From positions 327,750,297-327,814,296 of the forward strand of contig CM066040.1 in assembly GCA_033557465.1 (NCBI GenBank): a stretch of DNA of 64,000 nt. The letters are read 5' to 3'. A model generated the notes under the pieces. It ran no database searches. It saw only the letters and a program-made list of their open reading frames with translations, and had not been told where the DNA came from. Positions 43,986 to 55,360 of the stretch are shown here, in pieces; position 1 is the stretch's first letter, and each line of letters starts with the position of its first letter. The DNA comes from Ichthyophis bannanicus. Taxonomy: Eukaryota; Chordata; Amphibia; Gymnophiona; Ichthyophiidae. A program made the translations under genes and the position numbers.

Positions 43986-44149
43986 AAGGTGCAAAGCGCG
44001 GAAAGAACACAAAAAGGCAAAAAAGAAAAACCCCGAGGGCAGGGCAGAAGCAGAGGCACTCGGGAGGCATGAAGAGGACCGGCCAAGGCCGGTATAGCAA
44101 AAATCGGTTGGAACAGCAAAAAATTTTTTCCAGGAATGGGACACACATC

Positions 44150-44337
44150 CGAAGGGCTCTGTGGAAAAAGGGAGACTGAGTAAGATGGCACCCTTGGGCG
44201 GGAAGGGGACCACGCACACGTGGTGGCATTCCCAAAGGCTCACTTTTAAAGCTGGGGAAATGCTCCGCACGGGCTCAGTTGGTGCTGATGTCACCCATAT
44301 GTGAGGGCTGACTTCCTGCTCGTTCTTGGAGAAGGGC
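44150..44337 (-). repeat. DIRS C right terminal repeat
   Basis: 'ggtggcattcccaaaggctc', 'gggaaatgctccgcacgggc', 'acccatatgtgagggctgac', 'ttcctgctcgttcttggaga'. Diverged from, but collinear with, the right termini of family A copies 1 and 2. Confidence 0.75.
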
Positions 44338-46236
44338 TAGAATCTGGTGGAAGAGACTGAATCCACTGGAGTAGGGCCTGAAACTTTAGTTCTGCAGATA
44401 CTGCCAACTGAAGAACAGCAGCTGCCACAGCGAACTGGTTGTTCAACACAAATCCACTTTTCAGTATCTTTCAAGGCCATTCTGCCTTCCACAGGAATTG
44501 TGCTCTGTCTGGTAACCGCCATGACCTGCGCATCGACCTTGGAAATACCAAATCACATAATGCACTCCCTCTCCAGGAGAGCATGCACCTTCTTATACAC
44601 CCCTAGCCCCTTAGGCAGGGAAATGGGGAAATTCCACTCAGAACAGAACAGGCCCTTGAGTACCTCCAGGAATAGGAGACAGTAGTGGATTTCCACATCC
44701 CTTGCAGGAGTGGATGCCTAGTTGGTTCCTGCTTCATGTCTCAAACATCCACCAAGCTCAAGGTGGATAAGACCCCGAGAATCAATGCTTCTAGTTTCTA
44801 CTACCCGAACAGGCATATAACAGCAGCCTCCTCACAAGCCTCTGAAGGAAAGAGTACTTCTTCATTCACATCAGAATATCTCAATCCAAGTCACAGTCCA
44901 CATTTCAGACAGATCCCAGATGACCCCATCTCCAGGGGGCACCCTTTGCCAGGGACAAATTAGCCATTAATCAAACAGGGCTTCCACTCTCAGCCTGACC
45001 CTCATGAGACCATGCTCAGGGGAAACCAGAGGTCACAGGGTCTGAATTTCCACACCAGAATGACCAGGACTGCTGTAAAAGGAAAAGAATCCCAGGGAGG
45101 ACAATTGGGACTCCAGAAGCTCTCCTTGTGGAAATAACACCCCACACTAGGGGGCATGGTTGCCTTCGATCCCCTAGAGAACCGGGAGAGGCCCACAGCA
45201 GAGTCACTGGAGCCTCCTGCTGGCTGAATATTCTAACCCCTAGAGCCATCCGCCACATCCTGCTGAAAGAGCGAAAGTAGGACCTCCAGGGACAACTCAG
45301 AAGCAGCCATGCAAGAAGGGCAGAGACCAGAAGTGAGAGATGAGGCATCTCACTTTCCACAGGCAATACAATGTTTCTGGAAGAAGACAGAGTTAAGGCA
45401 AGTATCACAATAGCAGGTGCTAAGGCTGTGGTGGCCCAAAGGTGCACATTAACTGCACTTTTGTAGGACGACTGCATGGCCACCAGGCGCACATTAAAAA
45501 TGCTACTAGCATATGGAGAAAATGGCAGGAAACCCCCACACAGCGCCAAGTCACCCTGAATTGCATCTCACACAGATGGAATCAGGAGCCTTCAACAAGG
45601 ACAATGACAAGGTCATGCCTTGGTACTCACCCGCTGAGAACCCCAGACAGAGGATCCATGCTGGGCTCAGCTCTACTGACCTTACACTGTTTCTCTGGCT
45701 TGGCAGCACTGTGTTCAAGGTGGCTGGCAGGCAGATTCCTTTGACAGTCTTCTGCAATCCTTGGGAGAAAGTACGGGAGTACAGAGGAGGAGGGAGGGGA
45801 CATTGAAGTTGTACGAGGCTGCTGCACTTTTCCATCCTTCCAGTTTTCTGGCTGCTCAACAGGCTCTTATCCAGGGTAAGAGCATGGAGTTGAACCAATT
45901 TTCCCTCCTCCTATGGCTACTGAAAATATCACATTCTAGTGGAGCCTCCCATGTTGCGCTCAAGTGAGAGTCACAAAGTTGTCTAGCACAACCTTTTTTT
46001 TTTTTAAATCAATCTTTTTCTTTCAGTTCTTAGATTTTCTTCACAAAGGAGAAATCCATCCACTACCTGCTGGAGACAAAGAAATACTGAAGGGACCTCT
46101 GGTGGCTGAGGCAAATAGAGGCATGGGAGTGATGTTACTGAAACCTGGGGCTTTTATTGGTTCTTTGTCTCAACCATTCTGCTGGTAGGGGAACACAACC
46201 CACTTGTTTGGACTGGTCTAAAAGGACAATATGGAA
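44338..46236 (-). mobile_element. DIRS family B copy 2, high-coordinate part (gag and right terminus)
   Basis: The minus strand carries a gag-like relic: an open 177-codon piece (45016-45549) with LLLSCPWRSYFRSFSRMWRM, plus 44337-44522 (QSTIPVEGRMALKDTEKW) resembling the gag of family B copy 1. 46050-46215 is the inverted complement of 28698-28850, so both ends belong to one element. The intervening RT/RNase H of family B is not present; DIRS C and CR1 copy 2 fill the gap. Confidence 0.75.
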
Positions 46237-46245
46237 GTATATATT

Positions 46246-46316
46246 TTGTGGTGTTAAGTGCCGTTGAGTCGGTGTCAATTCATGGCGACCCTCTAAATAG
46301 TTGATCTAAACTGTGT
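46246..46316 (-). mobile_element. RTE LINE 3' end fragment
   Basis: The plus strand 'gttaagtgccgttgagtcgg' and 'tgtcaattcatggcgaccct' is the inverted RTE 3' end. It lies just right of the DIRS B terminus. Confidence 0.8.
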
Positions 46317-46317
46317 T

Positions 46318-46822
46318 TATTTTATTTAAGTGGTATGCAATGCAATACTGCTTAATCTTAAAGCTAATGCAGTTTACAGAGAAACCAAAATAAAATCAAA
46401 TTATATATGGAACATAATCAGGGTGTGATGTAACTTAATTTAAATCAACTCAACTTATACATTGAAACATTTAGTTACACAGCATAACAGACATGTAATA
46501 TAATTGGGTACAAGCTAACAGTGATACGGCCAGCATCGAGCATGGATGAAATCAATAGTACAAGCATAGAGGGAACTTCATCTCTTAGCTGGGAGAATTG
46601 ATGAGTGGGTGGAGAGGCGAGACAGAAGGAAAGGAGGGGGGGGAAGGGTTCTCGTGGGAGTTCGGGGCTCAGAGGGTCAGCTTTCACTTCCAACATATTC
46701 TTGGAAAAGATGCGTTTTTAGATTTTGTCTGGTCTATTAGGTCAGTTATTTCATGTAAGTGATCTGGTAAAGCATTCCATATGACTGGGGCATAAACAGA
46801 GAAGGCATATAGATATAGACAC
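46318..46822 (-). mobile_element. L2 LINE 3' fragment
   Basis: It starts ttttatttaagtggtatgca and 'taatgcagtttacagag' (inverted L2 tail). It ends with 'gcattccatatgactggggc' 'ataaacagagaaggcatata', the inverted 'FSVYAPVIWN' L2 C-terminal code. Diverged. Confidence 0.8.
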
Positions 46823-46824
46823 AT

Positions 46825-48208
46825 CCCTCCCTTAGTTGCAGCTTGTCATGCTGTGAGGGCTTGTGTGCATCAGTGATGCTGAGAGCTAAGTTATCGGAGC
46901 TTAACTACTCACAGAGTCTCCCCAAGGACAGATCTCAGCTGAGGTGCCATGACCAAGACAAACCACCCATCTGGGCAGCAGCAGAATGGGACAGTGTTGG
47001 CAGCAGAGGATAACATTTCTGTGACAACTGCAACAATACTAGAATTACCTACACGAAAGAAAGTCCTGGCAATCTACTTCCATATCTTTGTCACGAAAAT
47101 CCAATGGATAGTCACAACAAAACAAATTGCACTATATTGCTGAAAAATGAGATCCCAGGTCAGAAGGCATTCAACTGGCTACTGGGGTTGAAGACTTTTC
47201 AGAGTAGTCAATATTTATGATGTGGTTGGATTAAAGCCATCGGGACATCCAACTGCTGATGTAGCTGTGCATGAAATCAGAGTCAGAAGCTGCAAAGATG
47301 TCTTACATATTGGGACATGGAACGCATGAAGCATGAACCAAGGGAAGTTGGAGGTGGTCAAGAATGAAATGGAATATGTACAACTCGATCTGTTAGGCGT
47401 CAGCAAACTGAAATGGACTGGCATCGGGCACTTTGCATCTAATGATCACATGGTCTACTATGCTGGAAATGAAAAACAGAAGAAATTGTGTTGCATTTAT
47501 AATCAAGAAGAAACTTGCAAGAATTGTAATGAAATACAATGCAATCAGTGAACGCTTAATTTCTATTTGTCTACAAGGAATGCCCCATCAACACAACTAT
47601 AATTCAGGTATATGCACCAATAACAGTTATAGAAGAGAGTGAAGTTGATGAGTTCTATGAACAAGTACAAGCTGAAATTGACAGAACATGCAAACAGGAT
47701 ATCCCGGTAGTCATGGGTGACTGAAATGCAAACGTTGGCAACAAAGGCAGTGGCAAAATGGTTGGAAAATATGGCAACAGAAATGAAGCTGGAGAAAGAC
47801 TTAGAATTCTGCAAGACCAACGATCTATTCATCTCAAACACCTTCTTCAAGCAACACAAGCAGCGACTGTACACATGTATTTCACCCAATGGATTGTACA
47901 AAAATCAAATTGACTGCATTTGTAGACGTCAACGATGGAAAAGCTCTATAACAAAGACAAAACCTGGAGCCGATTGTGGTACAGAACACCAACTACTAGT
48001 ATGTAAACTCAAGCTAAAGCTGAAAAAGAGCAAGCCACTCATGAACGTTACAAAATATGACCTTGAGAATATACGACCGGAATTTAAAGACTGCCTGCAA
48101 AATCGATACAAGTAACAGAGTTCCAGAAGAGTTATGGGATGACATCAAGAAGGTTGTGTTAGAAAGTGAGAAGTCTACAAAAGGTGAAAAAGCAAAAACG
48201 GCCAATGT
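46825..48208 (+). pseudogene. RTE/BovB LINE, endonuclease part
   Basis: Around 47330-48060 the frames read GKLEVVKNEMEYVQLDLLGV, SKLKWTGIGHFASNDHMVYY, VAFIIKKKLARIV, DIPVVMGDNANVGNKGSGKM-type sequence, FKQHKQRLYTCISPNGLYKN and KTKPGADCGTEHQLLVCKLK. These are the exonuclease-endonuclease-phosphatase domain of an RTE/BovB element, including the QID-GADCG-D-E-H end. Frameshifts and stops occur throughout. The copy is split at 48209 and continues at 53226. Confidence 0.9.
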
Positions 48209-48885
48209 GTATCATAGAAGCCGCTCCTAGGTGGTGAAGGAGTAGCTGTGTAATTAAGAAGAGGTAGAGAAGGATGTTGCTGTGTAATTTCATGGTCAAT
48301 TTGTGTAGTCAGATTTGTGTACTTGGGTTACTTTCAGAGGAGCAATTGGCAGGGGTGGTTATCCTGGAGGAGCCTTTATTCATGAGAAAGGATGATAAAA
48401 GCTGAGAGATAGCAGCTGCTGCAGTGCTTACCAGTGTCTGTTGGAATTGTTGAAGGGGATAAGGTGTCCAAGAGTCTGTTTTTGTACCTCAGTATTTTAT
48501 GCTTGTGGGAGCTCTAGGGGTAAGCTGGGAGCCTGATAGACAATGTCACCTGGGTAACTGCGTTGGCAGATGCTGATCTGTCCTTACTAATTTAGGTGTT
48601 ACCTTTACTGAACTTCACCTAAGGGCCTCATCAAAGGGTCCTTTGGCGTGGCCCTTAGGCACAGGCTTGTCTTCTGGCTCAGGTTTAAATGTTTAAGTTG
48701 TGCCCGATTGGCCTTTGCTGCAGGGCATGGGAGGGGCTTACCTGTCCATTGCCTGTGGCTGCGGTGCTGCATATAGTTTGTTTCTATTTCCTTGCATGCC
48801 TCATTGTAGTACTTCTTGTCTTGTATTGCTGCACATTGGAAATCTCTGTGGAGCTCTGCAATTGGCTCGCTTTCTCCTCTTGATA
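48209..48885 (-). repeat. Inverted duplication, left arm (L2 5' end plus RTE piece)
   Basis: It is the inverted complement of about 49175-49839 over roughly 665 bp, high identity by eye. It holds, on the minus strand, an RTE snippet ending EIE (48780-48880; RDFQCAAIQDKKYYNEACKE) followed by the L2 5' end up to 'gagcggcttctatgatac'. So the junction between RTE and L2 was copied in reverse. Confidence 0.85.
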
Positions 48886-49174
48886 ATACCACGTTGTTAC
48901 ATTTACTTAATTCAGTATTGGAAGATATGACGACATGCAGGTAAGTGCTTTTTGTTGAGTTATAAAGAAACTGATTAAAAAGGAAAAAGCCGCCTGGTGT
49001 GGTTGGATGGAAATTCCTGCCTCCTCCAGTTTATTCCGACAAAAAAAGTTTTGAATTGAAAGGGTGTTAACGGGTGGTTTGGTGATTCTTGTAAGATTGT
49101 ATTGTCGCTTTCTCCTCTGGCTTTGGCTTCTCTGCATTTCTGGGCAATTTTCAGAGTTTCTTCTTCGGTCATCC
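48886..49174. other. Spacer of inverted duplication, partly inverted RTE code
   Basis: On the minus strand (about 49205-49110) this encodes WMTEEETLKIAQKCREAKAR, the RTE segment that normally precedes the RDFQ segment. The remaining part (48900-49090) is not recognised. The RTE order is thus scrambled by inversion. Confidence 0.65.
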
Positions 49175-49751
49175 ATAGGAGAAAGCGAGCCAATTGCCGA
49201 GCTCCACAGAGATTTCCAACGTGCAGCAATACAAGACAAGAAGTACTACAATGAGGCATGCAAGGAAATAGAAAAACTATATGCAGCACCGCAGCCACAG
49301 GCCATGGGCAGGTAAGCCCCTCCCATGCCCTGCAGCAAAGGCCAATCGGGCACAACTTAAACATTTAAACCTGAGCCAGAAGACAAGCCTGTGCCTAAGG
49401 GCCACGCCAAAGGACCCTTTGATGAGGCCCTTAGGTGAAGTCCAGTAAAGGTAACACCTAAATTAGTAAGGACAGATCAGCATCTGCCAACGCAGTTACC
49501 CAGGTGACATTGTCTATCAGGCTCCCAGCTTACCCCTAGAGCTCCCACAAGCATAAAATACTGAGCTACAAAAACAGACTCTAGGACACCTTATCCCCTT
49601 CAACAATTCCAATAGACACTGGTAAGCACTGTAGCAGCTGCTATCTCTCAGCTTTTATCATCCTTTCTCATGAATAAAGGCTCTCCAGGATACCACCCCT
49701 GCCAATTGCTCCTCTTAAAGTAACCCAAGTACACAAATCTGACTACACAAA

Positions 49752-52700
49752 TTGACCATGAAATTACACAGCAACATCCTTCTCTACCTCTTCTTAATTG
49801 CACAGCTACTCCAACACCTAGGAGCGGCTTCTATGATACCAAACCTACTAGTGCTCCCTGCAGTTACACACAAACACACACAACTCCTCCTCACGTGGCA
49901 ATACCCTAACACACACAACCTGCAAATCACAAATACATATAATATCTATCCCCGTAGTTCCAACCACATATACCACCCCATACTAGATTCATATATCACA
50001 TGGACTCTCATTAATGCCAGATCAGTTAGAAATGAAATCAATACAATCACCGATTACCTGCAATCCCACCAAACAGATATTCTATGCTTTACCGAGACCT
50101 GGCTCAATGATACAGACCAAGCTATCTTCAACCAAATCACACCGCCGACATATGCCACAGAACACACAAGAGAAAAGTAGAGTTCTAATTCTTACAAAAG
50201 CTACTTCAAATTCAAGCTCACAGCTTCACATGGTTTGCAGAACACAATCAGCATATGCCTCACATACAGAGCTCCCAATGCCAACTCTGAACTCTCCACG
50301 GTGCTGGAGACAGCATGTACCCATCATACACCACATAAACCCCTCAAAGCCTTGGGCGATTTCAACTTCACTCCGTGCATAACAAAGAGGCAAAATCGTT
50401 CCTGAAAGCAAGAGTCACTTCAATACAACATCTCATCACCTCGGCACGACACTTGACCTTGTCTTCATGCCAAAAAAGATGACTGAACAGAACCACATAA
50501 CACCTCCAACAATTACGCCAACATCCTAGTCAGACCATCATCTTATAACCTTCAAGTTGTGTACCAAAAAGACCTCTGACACTACACCCCAGCAGCACAC
50601 TGCGAGAAGATTCAAGAGCTTCCATAAGGAAAACTTCTTGCAGACATATCCCTGAACCTGAACCACGAAATACCTGACCTGGACATTGCCACGGAAAACT
50701 GAAACCAAACCATCCTCGCAGCAGCCTCAGTTCCAAACAAGAGCCACACAACTACATGGAAAATAAAAAGCGCACCATGGTACTCCTCCAACATCAAGCA
50801 AGCTAAACAGACACTACGGAAACTGGAGAGACAATGGAGAGGGACAAAATCTACTATCATCTAACAATACAGACACAAACACCACGAATACAACAACCTC
50901 AAACATCTGGAGAAACAATTCCACACCAACCTTAGTATGAAATCAGCTAATAAACCATGCAAACATTTTGAAATAGCTTGGTTACTCACCAAAGACCCAG
51001 CACAACAAATCAGCCCCAGAAATACACCACAGAAAATAGCAAACCATCTAAGGACCAAAACTTCACAACTAAATATGAACAACCTTCCGGCCATAAGAAC
51101 ATATAAGAACATAAGATATGCCATACTGGGTCAGACCAAGGTCCATCAAGCCCAGTATCCTGTTTCCAACAGTGGCCAATCTAGGTCATACGTACCTAGC
51201 AGTTTCCCCAAAAGACACAGGTTCCACAATGCTTGTACTGGGTCAAGCATTGATATCCTTGGTCCCTTCTTAATAATGGTTTATGGACTTTTCCTCCAGG
51301 AACTTGTCCAAACCTTTTTTAAACCCAGCTACACTAACAGCCTTAACTACATCCTCCGGTAGGTAACAAATTCCAGAGTTTGATTACACGTTGAGTGAAA
51401 CAGTCAGCAACCAAGATCCAACCTTCACCACAATATGGGGCACATTTCATATGCCAAACTACCAACATATAGAGCACATTAGTTCCTCCCTCAATAACCA
51501 CCACCTCTTTGTCAGACCCATGCCCTGTAGCCTGGCTAAGATCAACAAAGGAATAACTTGTACACAACATAGTAATAACAGCTCTCACCCAAGGATACAT
51601 GCCAAATTCACTCAAGCACACTACTATACGTCCAATCCTCAAGAACACATCACTCAAACGATCCAGCCCAATTTCCAGTCTAACACTCATGGCAACAATC
51701 ATGAAAAAGTGGTAGAAAAGGCAGTTACAGGACCACATAGATCAGCACTCCCCTCTGGACCTCCATCAACATGGGTTCAAAACCAAACCATATGTCGGAA
51801 ACACTGATAACATCATTCCTCGACACCATCATCAGGGGAATTGACAATATAAAATCAGGCTTCATTCTCATATTCATGGACATATCAGCCGCTTTCAATA
51901 CAGTATCCCACAATATCTTGCTGTGATGCATCCAGGAAAATTGGCCTTTATGGCACCACACTAAAATAATTTCAATCATATTTCAGCAACAGAAAACAAA
52001 GTAAAAATGCACGCACAAAACCACACTTCAGTCTAAAACAGGGCATCCCTCAAGGATCATCGATCTACATACAGCCCATCTGCAATATAATCAAACACCA
52101 CAACATGTGATACTGGCTATATGCCGATGATATCATGGTCTTCATTCCAATTGACATCCGCAACCCTGACCACCTGCCTAGAACCAAAATTTATGGAAGA
52201 CAATCTGCTGGCTCAGCAACAATCATCTAGCAGTAAACTACAGTAAAACAGTGGCCTTATTCACCACAAGGAACTCCTCATTCAATCCCCCACAAGAAAT
52301 GTCCATTACACAGAACCATTAATGTGTAAAAAGAAGTCAAGTATCTTGGTGTCAAACTAGATCAAAACCTCAGCCTTCAGTCTCACATAAATAAAACCAT
52401 TGCAAACGTTTACTACAAGATGAAACGTCTCAAAAACATAAAAGTATTACTTTAGCCAGGATCACTTTCATACTGCATTCAAGCAGTCATCACACCAGTC
52501 TTAGACTACTGTAATTCGATATACCAGGGCCTCTCAAGGAGTTCCATACACCTCCTCCAATTGACACAAAATATGGCCACCCGCATTACTGGAAGTTTCA
52601 AACAAGATCTCATAACCTTCATACTTAACCAACTCCACTGGCTTCCAATACACTCCCGGACGAAGTTCAAGACAATGTTCATAATCTTTAAAATCATACA

Positions 52701-52960
52701 CCACTCCTTTGCAGGTGCCCTACAAGAATTAATTGCTCAGGACACCCAGCCCAGGAGAATCAAGAAGAAAAGCACGATTGTCATCGCATCCGCATACCAG
52801 AAATCCAACCAAACTACATCGAAAAGAGCATTCCCTCTCTGCCCCAGCATTATGGAATTTCCTGCCATAAGATATTAGAACCACAAATGACATAAAGGAC
52901 TTCTGTAAAAAGCTAAAGATATACCTATACACCGAGTATCTTGGACATATCACATAAGTA
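49752..52960 (+). pseudogene. L2 ORF2 relic (endonuclease, reverse transcriptase)
   Basis: The N-terminus has a hydrophobic lead, then WTLINARSVRNEINTITDYL and DILCFTETWLNDTD (endonuclease core, with the E of ETW). RT pieces: ILIFMDISAAFNTVSHNILL (first catalytic Asp), 'QGIPQGSS' and YWLYADDIMVFIPIDI (palm YADD intact, about 52105-52150). C-terminus: LNQLHWLPIHSRTKFKTMFI and SKRAFPLCPSIMEFP. There are numerous stops. ORF 49752-50180 is the longest open part (142 codons). Confidence 0.85.
51098..51402 (-). mobile_element. CR1 3' end fragment inside L2
   Basis: The plus strand 'gaacataagatatgccatac' 'tgggtcagaccaaggtccat' to 'aattccagagtttgattaca' is the inverted 3'UTR and last codons (VIKLWNLLP) of the CR1 seen at 33230-33522. 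Confidence 0.9.
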
Positions 52961-53225
52961 AACATATCCCATACCCCTGATAATACAGGCCGCATGCCAG
53001 GCCCCCTCCAAGCTGAGTTTTAATACCCTTAATACCCCTATCCCCGCCCCTCTTTCTGTAAATAAGTTCCACGCTGTTCTTGTTTAATTTGTTAACTGTT
53101 ACATTAAACCAGAATTATATTATTAATTTGTTGTTTTATCTTCACTTGTTTTACTGTAAGAATCTTGCTTACTGTAAACCGTTTTGATTGAAGGATAAGG
53201 CAATATAGAAAGTCATTTAAATAAA

Positions 53226-54433
53226 TATTAAATTAAATTAGAGGAAGAACAAGATCTGCTTTCCTAAAGCTATGAGAGTTAAAGAAAAAATTCTAGCCTC
53301 TAATTGAAATGCTACAAGATGCTCAAGGATTGATGCTGAATGATGCTGAAAAGATCAAGAAAAGGTGGAAAGAATATACTGAGTCATTATACCATAAAGA
53401 TCAAGTGAACCAACAGCCGTTTCAACCTGTACCTTATGATGAGGAACCATTGGTGATGAAAGAAGTCGTAGAAGCAACATTGAAAGCCTTATCAAAGAAC
53501 AAAGCACCAGGCACTGATGGCATTCCCATTGAAGTATTACAGCAATCAGATGTAATACTTATAAGGCTCTGCCAGGAAATTTGGAAGACATCATGATCAA
53601 CTGACTGGAAAAGATCTGCGTTTATACCAATAATAAAGAAAGGTGATCCAACTGACTATGGAAATTATCACACAATCACTCTGATCCCACTGCCAATAAG
53701 ATTCTACTGAAGATTATTCAGCAGAAACTACAACCATACCTGGAACTAGAACTGCCTGAAGTGCAAGCAGGATTCAGGAAAGGGCGAGGAACGAAAGACA
53801 TCATGGATGTGAGATGGATCCTTCAAAAGACAAAGAATACCAAAAAGATTTTGATGTGTGTTTTATCAACTACAGCAAGGCTTTTGACTGTGTAACCACC
53901 ATGAGAAACTCTAGGCCACATTAAGAAGCATGAATTTACCAGAACACCTGATAGTTCTCTTGCACAACCTTTACACTGATCAAGAAGCAACAGTTCAAAC
54001 AGATCAAGGAGAAACAGAATGGTTTAAAATCAGCAAAGGATATGACAAGGCTGAATACTCCCCCCCCTACCTATTTAATTTATATGCAGTGAAGCAGGAC
54101 TGTATGAAGGCAACCAAGGTGTGAAGACTAGTGGAATACTCAACAACCTTCGCTATGCTGATACCACATTACTGGCTAAAAGTGAAGACTATCTGAAACA
54201 TTTGCTTCTCAAGATCAAGGAACAGTCTTAAAATGGGCCTCCACCTTAATGTAAAGAAGAAAAAGAACCTAACGGGCAAAATCAGTAAGCTAATCATTGA
54301 TGGAGAAGAAATTGAAATAGTTGATCCAAGTAGGTTAAAGTTGTCAACTATCAATAAAGAAACGACAAGCAGTCAAGAAATCTGACAACACGTTGCTCTT
54401 GGCAGAATGGCTATGAAGGACCTAGACAAGATG
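53226..54433 (+). pseudogene. RTE/BovB LINE, reverse transcriptase part
   Basis: It resumes after the L2: LMLNDAEKIKKRWKEYTESL, ALSKNKAPGTDGIPIEVLQQ (RT block 1), then 'FIPIIKKGDPTDYGNY' and QAGFRKGRGTKD, a KAFDCV block, GYDKAEYSPPYLFNLYA and NLRYADTTLLAKS. The palm motif is YADT instead of YADD. Frame-broken. Confidence 0.9.
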
Positions 54434-54903
54434 AACATAAGAACATAAGATATGTCATATTGGGTCAGACCAAAGGTCCATCATGCCTAGTATCCTCTTT
54501 CCAACAGTAGCCAATCTAGGTCATACGTACCTAGCAGTATCCCCAAGGAACAGGTTCCACAATGCTTGTATTGGGTCAAGCATTGATATCCTGGGTCCCT
54601 TTTTAATAATGGTTTATGGGCCTTTCCTCCAGGAACTTGTCCAAACCTTTTTTAAACCCAGCTACACTAACAGCTCTTACATCATCCTCCGGTAACAAAT
54701 TCCAGAGTTTGATTACACATTGAGTGAAAAAATATTCTCTTATTTGTCTTAAATAGTTTACCCTGTAGCTTAATTGCATGTCCCCTAGTCTTTCTATATT
54801 CTGATAGTGTAAACAATCGATCTACGTTCACCCGTTCCACTCCATTCATTAAATTTATAGACCTCTATCATATCTCCCCCTCAGCCGTCTCTTTTCCAGG
54901 TTG
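54434..54903 (-). mobile_element. CR1 3' fragment inside RTE
   Basis: The plus strand gaacataagaacataagata to 'cagccgtctcttttccaggt' is the inverted CR1 C-terminus (EKRRLRGD-type) and complete 3'UTR. RTE code follows on both sides. Confidence 0.9.
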
Positions 54904-55360
54904 ATTCTCAAGAGCAGAGATGTCTCTCCATACAAAAGATTTGTCTTGTTCAAGCCATGATATTTTCAATAACGTCATATGGATGCGAAAGACAGACAGT
55001 GAAAAGAGAGACAGAAGTAAAATTGATGCGGACGACAAATACTGTGCATACCATGGACTGCCTGAAGAACAAACCAGTCAGTACTAGAGGAGATCAAACC
55101 TAAGCCTTCTTTAGAAGCTCAAAATGACAAGACTGACTTTCATACTTTGGACATATCTTGCGAAGAGAGAGATCGTTAGAGAAAAGACATCATGCTTGGC
55201 AAGGAAGGTCAGCAATGAAATGGATTAATACAATAGCAATTATGGGTGTTACTATATCAACAATGAGCCGCCTGACTAAAGACCGGGACACAGTTTAGGA
55301 CAACTATCCAGAAGGTCGCCATGTGTTGACACTAACTCAATGGCACTTAACAATACAAAC
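54904..55360 (+). pseudogene. RTE/BovB LINE, C-terminus and 3' end
   Basis: Fragments 'DIFNNVIWMRKTDSEKRDRS'-like and LRWTTNTVHTMDCLKNKPVS-like code, ending with the RTE 3' signature 'ggtcgccatgtgttgacact' 'aactcaatggcacttaacaa' near 55312-55352 and an (aca)n-like tail. Confidence 0.8.

Larger units (their letters stand above)
39460..44337 (-). mobile_element. DIRS-like retroelement C (family A-related), left end missing
   Basis: Minus-strand order from the right: terminal repeat (about 44150-44337), gag, RT, RNase H, recombinase N-terminal part. The right terminus (acccatatgtgagggctgac, ttcctgctcgttcttggaga) resembles family A ends, but the low-coordinate terminus and recombinase C-terminus are absent, and CR1 copy 2 adjoins at 39460. 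Five G runs of 10-19 bases interrupt the frames. Confidence 0.8.
49175..53225 (+). mobile_element. L2 LINE inserted in RTE, nearly complete
   Basis: The first ~100 bp (49175-49275) are direct RTE code, after which the L2 begins with 'atgcagcaccgcagccacag'. A 5'UTR of about 475 bp leads to ORF at 49752 (MTMKLHSNILLYLFLIAQLL). The element ends with ctgtaaaccgttttgattga and 'aaataaatattaaattaaatt' at about 53225, where RTE code resumes. A CR1 3' fragment is inserted at 51098-51402. Confidence 0.85.

Noticed and set aside
44337..45900. Separate host gene in the 98-177 codon ORFs on both strands
   Set aside because: Position between DIRS C and the family B terminus and similarity to the family B gag of copy 1 point to a DIRS gag relic. 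The plus-strand ORFs are shadows.
48605..49364. New small gene with paired ORFs on both strands
   Set aside because: The similar proteins on opposite strands come from the inverted duplication of RTE code (RDFQ ... EACKE), not from a gene pair.
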